A DNA stretch of 64,000 nucleotides from positions 3,641,685-3,705,684 of the forward strand of contig NZ_OY780935.1 in NCBI RefSeq assembly GCF_963675965.1, written 5' to 3'. The position numbers were made by a program, and so were the translations under genes. The notes beneath the pieces were generated by a model. The model saw only the letters and a program-made list of their open reading frames with translations, ran no database searches and was not told the DNA's origin. The stretch's first letter is position 1. Each line of letters starts with the position of its first letter. This document shows, in pieces, positions 32,596-40,862 of the stretch. The DNA is from an uncultured Celeribacter sp. Lineage in GTDB: Bacteria; Pseudomonadota; Alphaproteobacteria; Rhodobacterales; Rhodobacteraceae.

Positions 32596-34115
32596 GTCGC
32601 TGGCTCCGTATCGCCAAGCTGCGTCGCAAGGTGGGTCATCGCGGCCATCAGGGCGGCCCGTGCCGTCTCATTCAGTTCCCCGGTCTTGGAAAGGACGCGC
32701 AGGGCATCGGCGGCGTCCCGGTCAAGCGCTGACGGCAGTTCATCCCGAAAGGTGGCAACAGCATCGAGTGACAGGGGGTCAAGCAGTCCCGACTGCACGG
32801 CGAGCAGGAGCGCCACCTCATCGGCCAAGCGAAGCGGCGCATTCTGCGGCTGGCGCAGGATCGTGCGGATCCTTTTCCCGCGTCTGAGTTGTTCGCGCAC
32901 GCGACCTTCCGGCATGCCCCCGAACCGGGTAAAGACCTCCAACTCCAGAAACTGCGCGTAGTCGAGGCGCAGCGTGCCGGCCGCCTTGCGCAGCACGGGC
33001 GCCTGGGTCTTGCCGCCGACACGGCTGACGCTCAGCCCCACATCCACTGCGGGCTTCTGCCCCTGATGGAACAGATCCGCATCCAGCACGATCTGCCCAT
33101 CGGTGATCGAGATCAGGTTGGTCGGGATGTAGGCCGACAGGTTTCCGGCATCGGTCTCCGCAATCGGCAAGGCGGTCAGAGACCCGCCGCCACGCGCCGG
33201 AGACAGCTTGGCCGCACGTTCAAGCAGGCGGGCGTGTATGTAGAACACGTCCCCCGGATAGGCCTCGCGCCCTGGAGATTGCCGGGTCAGAAGGGCGATC
33301 TCGCGGTGTGTGGCGGCGTGCTTCGACAGATCGTCTATCACTACAAGGGCGTGCTCGCCCCGGTCGCGGAAATATTCTGCCATTGTCGTGCCCGCGTAGG
33401 GTGCTATCCATTGCAGCCCCGGCGCCGAGGCGGAGCCCGCGACCATCACGATGCAGCGTGCGAAATTCCCATGCGCCTGCAGAGCCTCGATGGCGCGGCG
33501 TACGCTGGATGTCTTTTGCCCCACTGCGACGTAGACGCAGATCATGTCGCTGTGCGCTTGGGCGATCATCGTGTCGGTGGCCAGAGTCGTCTTTCCGGTG
33601 GAATGGTCGCCGACAATCAACTCGCGCTGGCCACGGCCAAGCGCGAACAGCGTGTCCATCACGAGTATCCCGGTTTGCACCGGCTGAGTCACGAGATCGC
33701 GTTCGATGATTGAGGGCGCCGGGCGCTCGATCGGCCACCGCTCTTCGGCCTCAATTGCCCCCTTTCCGTCCAGCGGGCGGCCAAGTGGGTCGACGATACG
33801 CCCAAGCAGCGCGCCGCCGACAGGCACGCTCACGACTTCGCCTGTGCCGAAGACGGCGTCGCCCGCTTCGACCTTGGTCGCCGCGTCAACGAACACGCAG
33901 CCGATCAGATCGGGGTCCAGAACCCGAGCGAACCCGAATTGGCCGCCCTCGAACCGCAGAACTTCGTCCAGCCGCACATCGTGCAAGCCCGAGATCATCG
34001 CCACACCGTCCCCGATCTCCTCGACACGGCCCCTGTGTTCGGGTCGCGGACCCAGTGCCGCGCGACGCACAGCACTTTGCGCCGAGGCGAACCAGTCTGG
34101 CGCGTCAGTTGGCAT
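32592..34115 (-). CDS. atpA: N-type ATPase alpha subunit
   Basis: 507 aa. Walker A is GDHSTGKTT (housekeeping alpha has GDRQTGKT), followed by the alpha signature FALGRGQRELI and the C-terminal helical domain. Arg of the alpha arginine finger lies in the SVSRVGG block. The subunit binds nucleotide without catalysis and forms the hexamer with beta. Overlaps atpF by 11 bp. Confidence 0.94.
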   Translation of the reverse strand: MPTDAPDWFASAQSAVRRAALGPRPEHRGRVEEIGDGVAMISGLHDVRLDEVLRFEGGQFGFARVLDPDLIGCVFVDAATKVEAGDAVFGTGEVVSVPVGGALLGRIVDPLGRPLDGKGAIEAEERWPIERPAPSIIERDLVTQPVQTGILVMDTLFALGRGQRELIVGDHSTGKTTLATDTMIAQAHSDMICVYVAVGQKTSSVRRAIEALQAHGNFARCIVMVAGSASAPGLQWIAPYAGTTMAEYFRDRGEHALVVIDDLSKHAATHREIALLTRQSPGREAYPGDVFYIHARLLERAAKLSPARGGGSLTALPIAETDAGNLSAYIPTNLISITDGQIVLDADLFHQGQKPAVDVGLSVSRVGGKTQAPVLRKAAGTLRLDYAQFLELEVFTRFGGMPEGRVREQLRRGKRIRTILRQPQNAPLRLADEVALLLAVQSGLLDPLSLDAVATFRDELPSALDRDAADALRVLSKTGELNETARAALMAAMTHLATQLGDTEPAT

Positions 34116-34842
34116 TCTCGACCTCCTTCAGGATGTTCTCGAGGTCCGCACGCCAGCTGCTATGAAGCACGAAATGCCCGCTGCGCAGTTCCAGTCCAGC
34201 GATCAGACTGTGATCGGTGACAACACGAAGGCTGGGCGTGCCGCCCAACGCATCCTTTACCGCGCGTTCGATCTTGACGCTCTCCGCACCCTCCATGTTT
34301 GTCGCTGTGACGATCTCGATGTCTGCATCCGAGGCCATCAGCGCCTTGCGGTCCGCGGCGGACATATCCGCGATCGCCTCGACAAGTTGCACCAGGAACG
34401 CCGCCTGAACCTCGGCTGTGTCGAACCGTGCCAGAAGCCGGGCTGCAATCTCGACCGACAATTCGGCGGCCCTCGTTGCGTTCTCTTTCCGCGCGGTGTT
34501 TCGGTCGCGGTCAATGGCGGTGCGCGCCGCAGCAATCAGGGAGTCTGCCTTGGTTTGCGCATCCTTCAGCGTGGCTTTCGCGACTGTGTCCGCCGCTGCC
34601 TTGGCCTCGACAAGTATGGCATCGCGTTCCGACGCGATGCCTGCGCGGGTCTCAACCACCTCGGCCAGCGCAGCGTCGGCTTTCGCTTGTGCTGTCTTGC
34701 CTTCATCCAGCATGGCCTGCGCCGCTTCCTGCCGCCGGGTGATGGCCCCGGCAACCGGACGCCAGAACACGCGGCTGAGCAGCCAGACAAGGATCAGGAC
34801 GTTGATGGCCTGAAGACCGAGTCCCCACCAATCGAGGGTCAT
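34105..34842 (-). CDS. atpF: N-type ATPase F0 subunit b (stator)
   Basis: 245 aa from ATG 34842, four bases after the atpE stop. One membrane helix (INVLILVWLLSRVFWRPV), a long Ala/Lys/Glu coiled coil at 40-160, and a C-terminal domain of about 80 residues. N-ATPase operons have no separate delta gene; the long C-terminal part of this b subunit probably takes over its role of joining stator to head. Confidence 0.9.
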   Translation of the reverse strand: MTLDWWGLGLQAINVLILVWLLSRVFWRPVAGAITRRQEAAQAMLDEGKTAQAKADAALAEVVETRAGIASERDAILVEAKAAADTVAKATLKDAQTKADSLIAAARTAIDRDRNTARKENATRAAELSVEIAARLLARFDTAEVQAAFLVQLVEAIADMSAADRKALMASDADIEIVTATNMEGAESVKIERAVKDALGGTPSLRVVTDHSLIAGLELRSGHFVLHSSWRADLENILKEVENAN

Positions 34843-34846
34843 GCGC

Positions 34847-35095
34847 TCATGCCAGTAGCGGGTTGGCGAAGAGCAGCAGGAGCGCAATCACCAGACAATA
34901 GATTGCCGTCGTCTCGATCATCGCAAGCCCAACGAACAGCGTGCGCGAAATCGTGTTTGCCGCATCGGGCTGGCGGGCGATGGCATCCATCGCGGCGGCA
35001 ACGGCGCGCCCTTCGGCAAGTGCGGGTCCGATAGCGCCGAAGGCCACTGCAAAGGCGGCGCAGAAGATGCTGGCCAAGCTGAGATATTCCATCAT
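34847..35095 (-). CDS. atpE: N-type ATPase F0 subunit c
   Basis: 82 aa hairpin of two membrane helices joined by an ARQP loop. Glu61 is the ion-binding carboxylate. Thr62 and Tyr66 follow in the spacing of the Na+-binding E-S-x3-Y of Ilyobacter-type c subunits, and Glu28 occupies the place of its helix-1 Gln. This points to Na+ coupling and a second carboxylate per subunit. Start overlaps atpB by 4 bp. Confidence 0.92.
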   Translation of the reverse strand: MMEYLSLASIFCAAFAVAFGAIGPALAEGRAVAAAMDAIARQPDAANTISRTLFVGLAMIETTAIYCLVIALLLLFANPLLA

Positions 35096-35805
35096 GACTC
35101 CTTTTTCGTTTGGGAAGGGGCAAGGTCGGTATTCGGAGGGCTGGGCGCGCCGCTCTCAACCGCAGAGGTAATGAACACCATTGCCAGCACCGCGAAGATG
35201 TAGGCCTGCACGAGGCCGGTCAGCAGATCGAGCGCCATCAGCGGGATCGGCACCAGCAGCCCTGCCAGCGAGGCGACGATGCCGATGACGAACACCCCAC
35301 TCATCACGTTGCCGAAGAGGCGGACGAACATGGAAAAGACCCGCGTCAGGCTTTGCAGGATGTTCAGCGGGATCATCACCGGGTTTGGCGCGGCGAAGGA
35401 TTTCAGCCAGCCGCCAACGCCGCCCGCGCGTATGCCGAACCAGATCACGGACAGGAACACCAGAACGGCGAGCGCGGCATCGGTTTCAAGCTGTGCGGTC
35501 GGAGGGTCGATCCCCGGTACAAGCGAGGACCAATTCGCCACGAGAATGAACAGAAAGAGCGTGCCGATGAACCCGCGATAGGGGGCGGGTGCCGCGCCTG
35601 TTGTCTCGGTGATCTGGGTATCGAGCGTGGCGACCATCAGCTCCAGCGCTGCCTGGCGCCGGGTTGGTCTGAGGTCAAGCCGCCGCGTCAAGAGGAACGC
35701 CCCGATCACCAGTATCGCCATGATCGTCCATGTCGTGACAATGGCTTGCGTGATCTGAATCGGTCCGATCTGGAACAAAACGGTGGAGTCGAGCGGAGAG
35801 TTCAT
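35092..35805 (-). CDS. atpB: N-type ATPase F0 subunit a
   Basis: 237 aa from ATG 35805. Five or six membrane helices. The essential Arg of helix 4 is in FSMFVRLFGNVMSG; Gln of helix 5 lies in LVQAYIFAVLAMVFI. It makes the ion half-channels against the c ring. Start overlaps atpR by 4 bp; the longer open frame upstream is a shadow of atpR. Confidence 0.93.
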   Translation of the reverse strand: MNSPLDSTVLFQIGPIQITQAIVTTWTIMAILVIGAFLLTRRLDLRPTRRQAALELMVATLDTQITETTGAAPAPYRGFIGTLFLFILVANWSSLVPGIDPPTAQLETDAALAVLVFLSVIWFGIRAGGVGGWLKSFAAPNPVMIPLNILQSLTRVFSMFVRLFGNVMSGVFVIGIVASLAGLLVPIPLMALDLLTGLVQAYIFAVLAMVFITSAVESGAPSPPNTDLAPSQTKKES

Positions 35806-36092
35806 GTTTGGATATCTCCCATCCTGCGGAGCAGGATCCACTTGGCGCAGAGGACCCCCGCAAGGGCCGCCAACAGGGCAAGGCCGCTTGCCAGCACGGC
35901 GATGAAGAAGCCGGTGGCCAGAAGCGAGATGCGCGCGAGGGTCAGGACCATTGCCCTGAGCGGTTTGCCCCCTTCGACGATCAGGTTGGCAGTCTCGCGA
36001 AGCGCACGGAAATAGCCCCACCCGATGAAGAGCCCACCCAGAAAGCAGATCGGAAGAAGGACGATTAGCGGGAGAGTGGAGGGATCGGTCAT
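35802..36092 (-). CDS. atpR: N-ATPase accessory membrane protein AtpR
   Basis: 96 aa with three membrane helices. Arg residues sit between helices (YFRALRETANLI), as described for AtpR, a small protein restricted to N-ATPase operons and thought to interact with the c ring carboxylates. Its presence is diagnostic of the N-type enzyme. Confidence 0.85.
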   Translation of the reverse strand: MTDPSTLPLIVLLPICFLGGLFIGWGYFRALRETANLIVEGGKPLRAMVLTLARISLLATGFFIAVLASGLALLAALAGVLCAKWILLRRMGDIQT

Positions 36093-36382
36093 CGTGCGTT
36101 CATCCATTTCCAAGCGGTCCAGCCGCCTATGCAAAGCCCGAGCAGCATCATCGGGGCGCTCCAGAAGATGCCTGTCTCAAATTGCGCATCGAGCCAGCGT
36201 CCGAAGAACAGGCCCGCAAGCGTCGGCACCACGAAGATCCAGCCCAGAACACCGATCTGCGCCAGACGTCGACCGACGGACATGTCACCTTCGCGCAGCC
36301 ACTGTTCGCGCCGGCTGCGATGCTTGCGGATTTCCTCGACCAGAGGATCGGTTTCTGGGGGCTCAGATGGGTCATCGGTCAC
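36089..36382 (-). CDS. atpQ: N-ATPase AtpQ (AtpI/AtpZ-like) protein
   Basis: 97 aa. An acidic and basic N-terminal stretch is followed by two membrane helices (LGWIFVVPTLAGLFFGRWLD and MMLLGLCIGGWTAWKWM). Resembles the assembly factor AtpI/AtpZ of ordinary ATP synthases. Occupies the conserved third place in the D-C-Q-R-B-E-F-A-G order. Confidence 0.82.
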   Translation of the reverse strand: MTDDPSEPPETDPLVEEIRKHRSRREQWLREGDMSVGRRLAQIGVLGWIFVVPTLAGLFFGRWLDAQFETGIFWSAPMMLLGLCIGGWTAWKWMNAR

Positions 36383-36789
36383 CGGAACGGTCCTTTGTCT
36401 GCGCCCCGGCGCAAGCCGATGATCATCTTGCGGATGGCGTTCATTTGCAGGCGCATCGTCTCGACATGTTCGACCCGTTCTTCGTCCGCGTCGGTCTGAA
36501 ACCGGGTCAGAACCTCAGTGTCCAGCGTGGCCAGATCGTCGCCCGCCACCGCTTCGCGGGTTGCGATCGCGACCGTGCTACCGCCGGTCACGGTCAGCAC
36601 CCCGCCGCGCAAGGCGCAGAAACGTTCGAGCCCGGCGCTCTTCCAACTGACGATGGAAACCGCGAGCGCGGTCAGGAATGGGGCGTGGCCGGGCCGAATG
36701 CCGAAGCTGCCGCTGGCGTCCTGAGCCCGCAAGCTTTCCGCATCCTCGTCCACAACGACGGACAGAGGGGTCACGATGCGCAATCTCAT
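36379..36789 (-). CDS. atpC: N-type ATPase epsilon subunit
   Basis: 136 aa. N-terminal beta-sandwich (RIVTPLSVVVDEDAESLRA and FGIRPGHAPFLTAL) with a short C-terminal helical hairpin. Acts at the foot of gamma and can regulate hydrolysis. Overlaps atpD and atpQ by 4 bp each. Confidence 0.9.
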   Translation of the reverse strand: MRLRIVTPLSVVVDEDAESLRAQDASGSFGIRPGHAPFLTALAVSIVSWKSAGLERFCALRGGVLTVTGGSTVAIATREAVAGDDLATLDTEVLTRFQTDADEERVEHVETMRLQMNAIRKMIIGLRRGADKGPFR

Positions 36790-38264
36790 GCCGCTTCCTC
36801 AGCGTCGGTGGCGTCCGAGGCATTGGCAGCGGCCTCTTTCTTTCTTGCGTCCTCCAGCGTTCCGATCATGTAGAGCGAGCTTTCGGACCACGCGTCGGCT
36901 TCGCCGTCCAGAATGGCGCGGCACCCCGAGAGGGTCTCAGCGAGGGGCACGCTGGCGCCCGGTGTGCCAGTAAAGGCCTCGGTCACCATGAAGGGCTGGG
37001 TCAGGAACCGCTGCAACCGGCGTGCGCGTTTGACGATCAATCGGTCGGCAGTGCCCAGTTCCTCGACTCCCAGCAGCGAAATGATGTCAGTCAACTCGCG
37101 GAACCTTGCCAGCGTCTGCCGGACCGCCTCGGCGGTCTGGTAATGCGCGTCACCGACTATCAGCGGATCGAGCAGCATCGATGACGAGCCCAGCGGGTCA
37201 ATCGCCGGATAGAACCCTTCGGAGGCCTGAGCGCGCGACAGCATGATCACGCAATCCATGTGCCCGGAAATCGTGGTCACCGCGGGGTCGGTAAAATCGT
37301 CAGCTGGCACATAGACCGCCTGAATGGCGGTCACGGCGGAGCCCGCCACCGATGCTATTCGTTCTTGCAGCCCCGCCACTTCGGTCGCCAGTGTTGGCTG
37401 GTACCCCACGCGCGAAGGCAGGCGGCCCAGCAAGCTGGATACCTCGGCCCCGGCCTGGACGAAGCGGAACACGTTATCCATCAGAAGAAGGACGTTCTTG
37501 TGCTTCTGGTCGCGGAAATATTCCGAAATCGTCAAGGCTGTGAGCGGAGCCCGCCAGCGCGCTCCGGGTGGCTCGTTCATTTGGCCGTATACCAGCACGG
37601 TGCGCTCCAGAACGCCCGAGTCCTGCATTTCAGTCAGCAGTTCATGCCCCTCGCGTGATCTCTCACCGACGCCCGCGAAGACCGAAATACCTTCATATTT
37701 CTCGACCATGGCGCGGATCAGTTCCATCACCAGAACGGTTTTGCCGACCCCGGCACCGCCGAACATCGCGGCCTTGCCGCCCTGAGCCATCGGCGTCAGC
37801 AGGTCGATCACCTTGATCCCCGTCTCGAACACATCGGTGGCGCCAGTCTGGGATTTTAGAAGCGGTGGCAGGGCGTGGATCGACCGTCGCGGTGTATCGT
37901 CAGGAAGGGCAGGCCCTTCGTCCTGCACCTTACCCACGACATCCAGAAGCCTTCCAAGAACCGCTTCGCCCACGGGCACGGTAACCGACCCGCCGCTGGC
38001 ATGGACCGAAACGCCACGGGCAAGGTCCGCGGTGGATTGGAACGCCACCGCACGGACGGTTTTCTGGTCGAGGTGGCTGTGGACTTCGAGAGTAAGGACG
38101 GTCGGGCGGTCCCATTTCACGACCAGAGCAGAATTGATCGGCGGAAGCTCGGCCCCGGCAAAGACGACATCCACGACCGCTCCGCGGACGGCATGCACAA
38201 CACCGTGGTGAGGCAAATCGCAATCATCCACCTGTGCGCCGCTCCCGACGCGGGTATTGTCCAT
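36786..38264 (-). CDS. atpD: N-type ATPase beta subunit (catalytic)
   Basis: 492 aa from ATG 38264. Walker A GGAGVGKT near 170, catalytic Glu in GVGERSREG near 200, Walker B with VLLLMDNVFRF, and ALTISEYFRDQ. First gene of the operon. The start has only a weak Shine-Dalgarno; upstream codons in frame lack conserved residues. A palindrome of the island type lies 134 bp upstream. The enzyme probably hydrolyses ATP to export Na+ when respiration is weak. Confidence 0.94.
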   Translation of the reverse strand: MDNTRVGSGAQVDDCDLPHHGVVHAVRGAVVDVVFAGAELPPINSALVVKWDRPTVLTLEVHSHLDQKTVRAVAFQSTADLARGVSVHASGGSVTVPVGEAVLGRLLDVVGKVQDEGPALPDDTPRRSIHALPPLLKSQTGATDVFETGIKVIDLLTPMAQGGKAAMFGGAGVGKTVLVMELIRAMVEKYEGISVFAGVGERSREGHELLTEMQDSGVLERTVLVYGQMNEPPGARWRAPLTALTISEYFRDQKHKNVLLLMDNVFRFVQAGAEVSSLLGRLPSRVGYQPTLATEVAGLQERIASVAGSAVTAIQAVYVPADDFTDPAVTTISGHMDCVIMLSRAQASEGFYPAIDPLGSSSMLLDPLIVGDAHYQTAEAVRQTLARFRELTDIISLLGVEELGTADRLIVKRARRLQRFLTQPFMVTEAFTGTPGASVPLAETLSGCRAILDGEADAWSESSLYMIGTLEDARKKEAAANASDATDAEEAA

Positions 38265-38397
38265 CTTCGGTGTTGGATCTGAGCGTTTGGGTGTCAAACG
38301 GGGCCTCTTTGCTTTCCTGTCGCGGGCAACCAGCCAGAAAACGGCAGTCTGCTGGGAACACTTGGAAGAAGAATAGAACTCTGCGCGACGGTGGGCG

Positions 38398-38411
38398 CTA
38401 ACCTGCATCAA
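38398..38411. promoter_or_regulatory. Fnr-like palindrome upstream of the N-ATPase operon
   Basis: CTAACCTGCATCAA; right arm fits ATCAA exactly, left arm CTAAC deviates. It lies between atpD and the phaC remnant and could serve either direction. Confidence 0.45.
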
Positions 38412-38532
38412 TGCGACCACCACGGTCGTTTGCCACACAGGGCGTATGCGCTGCTCAGGCTCTGGTCAGCCCGCACAGATCAATCCGGAAGTGGGCGTTC
38501 AGACAAAAACGCATCAGCATAGGATCGCAAAG

Positions 38533-39316
38533 ATGACCAAGCGCACTCAGCAGCCCAAGGCACCTGCGCGAGACGCGCCGCAGGTCCAGCTTCCCGCTAA
38601 GATCGCCACTGCATCACAGCAGCAAGCCGAGTCAACAAAGGCGCATCCACACGAAAACCTTGATCGCGCCTCACGGGCAGCGGTCGCCTACATGTCGGCC
38701 GGCGTGTCCCCCCATGCGTTCATCGAAGCCTGGAGCGATTGGGCACAGCATCTGGCCCAGGCTCCGGGCCGCCAACTTGAATTGGCCGCGCGCGCAGGAA
38801 AACATGACAAGGCTGTTGGGGCAGTCGCTTTTGCCAAACAGCGACGCGGAACCGGCCTTTGTGCCAAAGGCATACGATCATCGTTTCCGGAATCCCGGAT
38901 GGGAAAAGCCGCCGTTCAGAAACATGCAGCAGGGGTTTCTCGCGGTGCAGGACTGGTGGGATTATGCAGCCGACCACATCGCGCCGTGGAAGTCCGTCTA
39001 CAAAACCCAACTGTTTACCGACAGCGATATGACTTTTGTTTTGACGAGCGGAGGCCACAACCGCGGGATCATCAACGAACCAAAGCTAGCGCGCGGTCAC
39101 CATCGGATCTCGCGTCGTGCCGCCGGGGCGCTTTATGTCGGCCCCGAAGCCTGGGTTGCGCAAAATACGCCGCAACCGGGCTCTTGGTGGCCCGCGTGGA
39201 AGTCTTGGCTGGAAGGGAAAAGCAGCGGTGTCGCGCCGGCACCCTCCATCAGTGCGCCAGACAAGGGCTTGGTCCCGATCGTAGCGGCGCCCGGCACCTA
39301 CGTTTACCAGACCTGA
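38533..39316 (+). pseudogene. phaC: Broken class I PHA synthase
   Basis: The N-terminus (NLDRASRAAVAYMSAGVSP, EAWSDWAQHL) begins in one frame; a frameshift near 38800 moves it to another (YDHRFRNPGWEKPPFRNMQQGFL). At about 38965 it jumps from the N-terminal domain directly to the C-terminal part (DHIAPWKSVYK, FVLTSGGHN, SWWPAWKSWL). The alpha/beta-hydrolase core with the catalytic Cys and Asp, about 330-350 codons, is deleted. It cannot make polyhydroxyalkanoate. Confidence 0.82.
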
Positions 39317-39561
39317 TCCCAAGTCCTTATTTGACGGTAGTAGGCCGCGGCGAGAGGCCGCTTTATCGGGCCATGAAATGAAGCAGGGCGATTCATGACG
39401 CCCGTGGTGAGCACTTATGACCAAAGGCGGATTATGGCCAATCGAACCGCAGCGAAGTGAAACGCATCATGCTGCTAACGCCGATCAGTGCGGCCAAGGT
39501 TTACCTGCGGCACACAGGGTCATGTCGTCCAGCCAAGCGATGAAACGAGCGGAGAGGCACC

Positions 39562-39993
39562 ATGATCGGATATGTCGCGAACATCGAAGAACTGACAGAA
39601 GAGAACACCAACTTTCGGCGTGTTCTATATTCAGGGACAAAGCTGCAATTGGTTCTGATGTCTCTGGATCCTGGGACGGAAATCGGCGGCGAGATACACG
39701 CCGACACGGATCAGTTCTTTCGCATCGAAGAGGGCAAGGGAATGGTCGTGATCGACGGGGTGACCCACAAGGTCAAGGCTGGCGACGGCTTCGTCGTCCC
39801 TGCTGGCGCGCATCACAATGTGATCTGCACAGGTCATGAGGCGCTCAAGTTTTACACGATCTACGGTCCGCCGCATCATGAGGACCAACTGGTTCAAAAG
39901 ACAAAAACCGAGGCCGATGCCTGTGACGAGGCTTTCTGCGGAGAAGGCACGGAGCAGGCGGCAGAGGTCGTCCGGGTCTCGGACAGAACTTGA
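39562..39993 (+). CDS. Cupin-domain protein
   Basis: 143 aa. A single cupin-2 barrel at about 25-110: the GGEIHADTDQFFRIEEGKG first motif (with the H/D/E metal ligands) and GDGFVVPAGAHHNV second motif. The tail contains CDEAFCGEG. Small cupins of this type often protect against or sense aldehydes and oxidants, but no specific reaction can be given. Confidence 0.82.
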   Translation: MIGYVANIEELTEENTNFRRVLYSGTKLQLVLMSLDPGTEIGGEIHADTDQFFRIEEGKGMVVIDGVTHKVKAGDGFVVPAGAHHNVICTGHEALKFYTIYGPPHHEDQLVQKTKTEADACDEAFCGEGTEQAAEVVRVSDRT

Positions 39994-40074
39994 TGCGCTA
40001 CGCATTCAGGTCACGCCCGCACAGCACCTCAGACGCCACGACACCCCAAAACCCGCCAACCAAAGGAAATCAAA

Positions 40075-40386
40075 ATGTCACTTGATAGCAAGACGAACTC
40101 GCAACCCACCGCCGCAACTGATATCGAGGCGGTCAGTCGTCAATTGGCCGCCCTGCGGGAGGACATGTCGCAGCTCGCTGAGACTGTCAGCGGGATCGCG
40201 GGACGGCGCGGGAGCCGCATGGCTGCGGACATCGCGGAAGGCTTTGACGAAGCGAAGCATTATGCCGAGAGCAAGGGCCGCTCCGCAGAGGCACAATTGG
40301 AGGAATCCGTTGCAGCGCACCCGCTTATGACCATCGGCTTCGCAGCGATTGCAGGTTTTTTGGTCGGCGCCCTGTCGCGGCGGTGA
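40075..40386 (+). CDS. DUF883/YqjD-like membrane-anchored protein
   Basis: 103 aa. An N-terminal coiled coil (IEAVSRQLAALREDMSQLAETV) leads to a C-terminal membrane helix with the family ending HPLMTIGFAAIAGFLVGALSRR-like (HP, then hydrophobic, then GxLxSRR). YqjD and ElaB of this family bind stationary-phase ribosomes at the membrane. Coupled to the next gene. Confidence 0.8.
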   Translation: MSLDSKTNSQPTAATDIEAVSRQLAALREDMSQLAETVSGIAGRRGSRMAADIAEGFDEAKHYAESKGRSAEAQLEESVAAHPLMTIGFAAIAGFLVGALSRR

Positions 40387-40772
40387 TGGGTATTGTCGAT
40401 GACGTCGTGCACAGCATTGGTCGCAGCGTCCGAAAGGACGCTGGGGAATTGCTGGTGCCGATCCTGCTGGCTCTGGCCGGAGTGCTGGCCGGGGCCGCAG
40501 GAGTGGCGTTCCTGACGGCTTGGGCGTATCTCACGCTCAGTAGTGCGGTAGGGCAAGGTCCGGCGTCCCTCTTGATCGGCCTAGGATTAACAATTCTGGC
40601 TGTAGGTATTCTGGCTCTGGCCAGAAATCGCCTCACGCAAACGATACGGTTAGACCCTCCCGTGACCCAACCAGAAACATCTGCACCAAGCGAAGCTGAG
40701 TTTGCCTCTCAGATTGCATTCACGGCAGCATTTATTCTTGCCCGATACCTCAAACAGAGCAAGCGGGACTGA
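40386..40772 (+). CDS. Phage-holin-family (DUF1469/YqjE-like) membrane protein
   Basis: 128 aa from ATG 40386, which overlaps the DUF883 stop by one base. Two membrane helices (PILLALAGVLAGAAGVAFLTAWAYL and ASLLIGLGLTILAVGILAL) followed by a soluble tail. DUF883 and YqjE-type genes commonly travel as a pair, so this is a membrane stress protein rather than a phage holin. Confidence 0.72.
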   Translation: MGIVDDVVHSIGRSVRKDAGELLVPILLALAGVLAGAAGVAFLTAWAYLTLSSAVGQGPASLLIGLGLTILAVGILALARNRLTQTIRLDPPVTQPETSAPSEAEFASQIAFTAAFILARYLKQSKRD

Positions 40773-40783
40773 CAACAGCAGGG

Positions 40784-40797
40784 TTGACCCAGGTTAG
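40784..40797. promoter_or_regulatory. Fnr-like palindrome upstream of the SDR gene
   Basis: TTGACCCAGGTTAG, 72 bp before the ATG at 40856. Left arm close to TTGAT; spacing 4. Confidence 0.5.
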
Positions 40798-40862
40798 CGC
40801 TGCGACGCAACCTGTGCATCCTCTCTCGAACATTTCCATTTGCAGGAGAGCCATCATGACAT

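Noticed and set aside
31747..38264. Housekeeping F1F0 ATP synthase
   Set aside because: Gene order D-C-Q-R-B-E-F-A-G, presence of atpR and atpQ, and lack of delta identify the N-type enzyme.
40386..40772. Holin-family label as evidence for a prophage
   Set aside because: No lysis or structural phage genes are nearby, and the DUF883 neighbour fits the YqjD-YqjE type of membrane stress pair.
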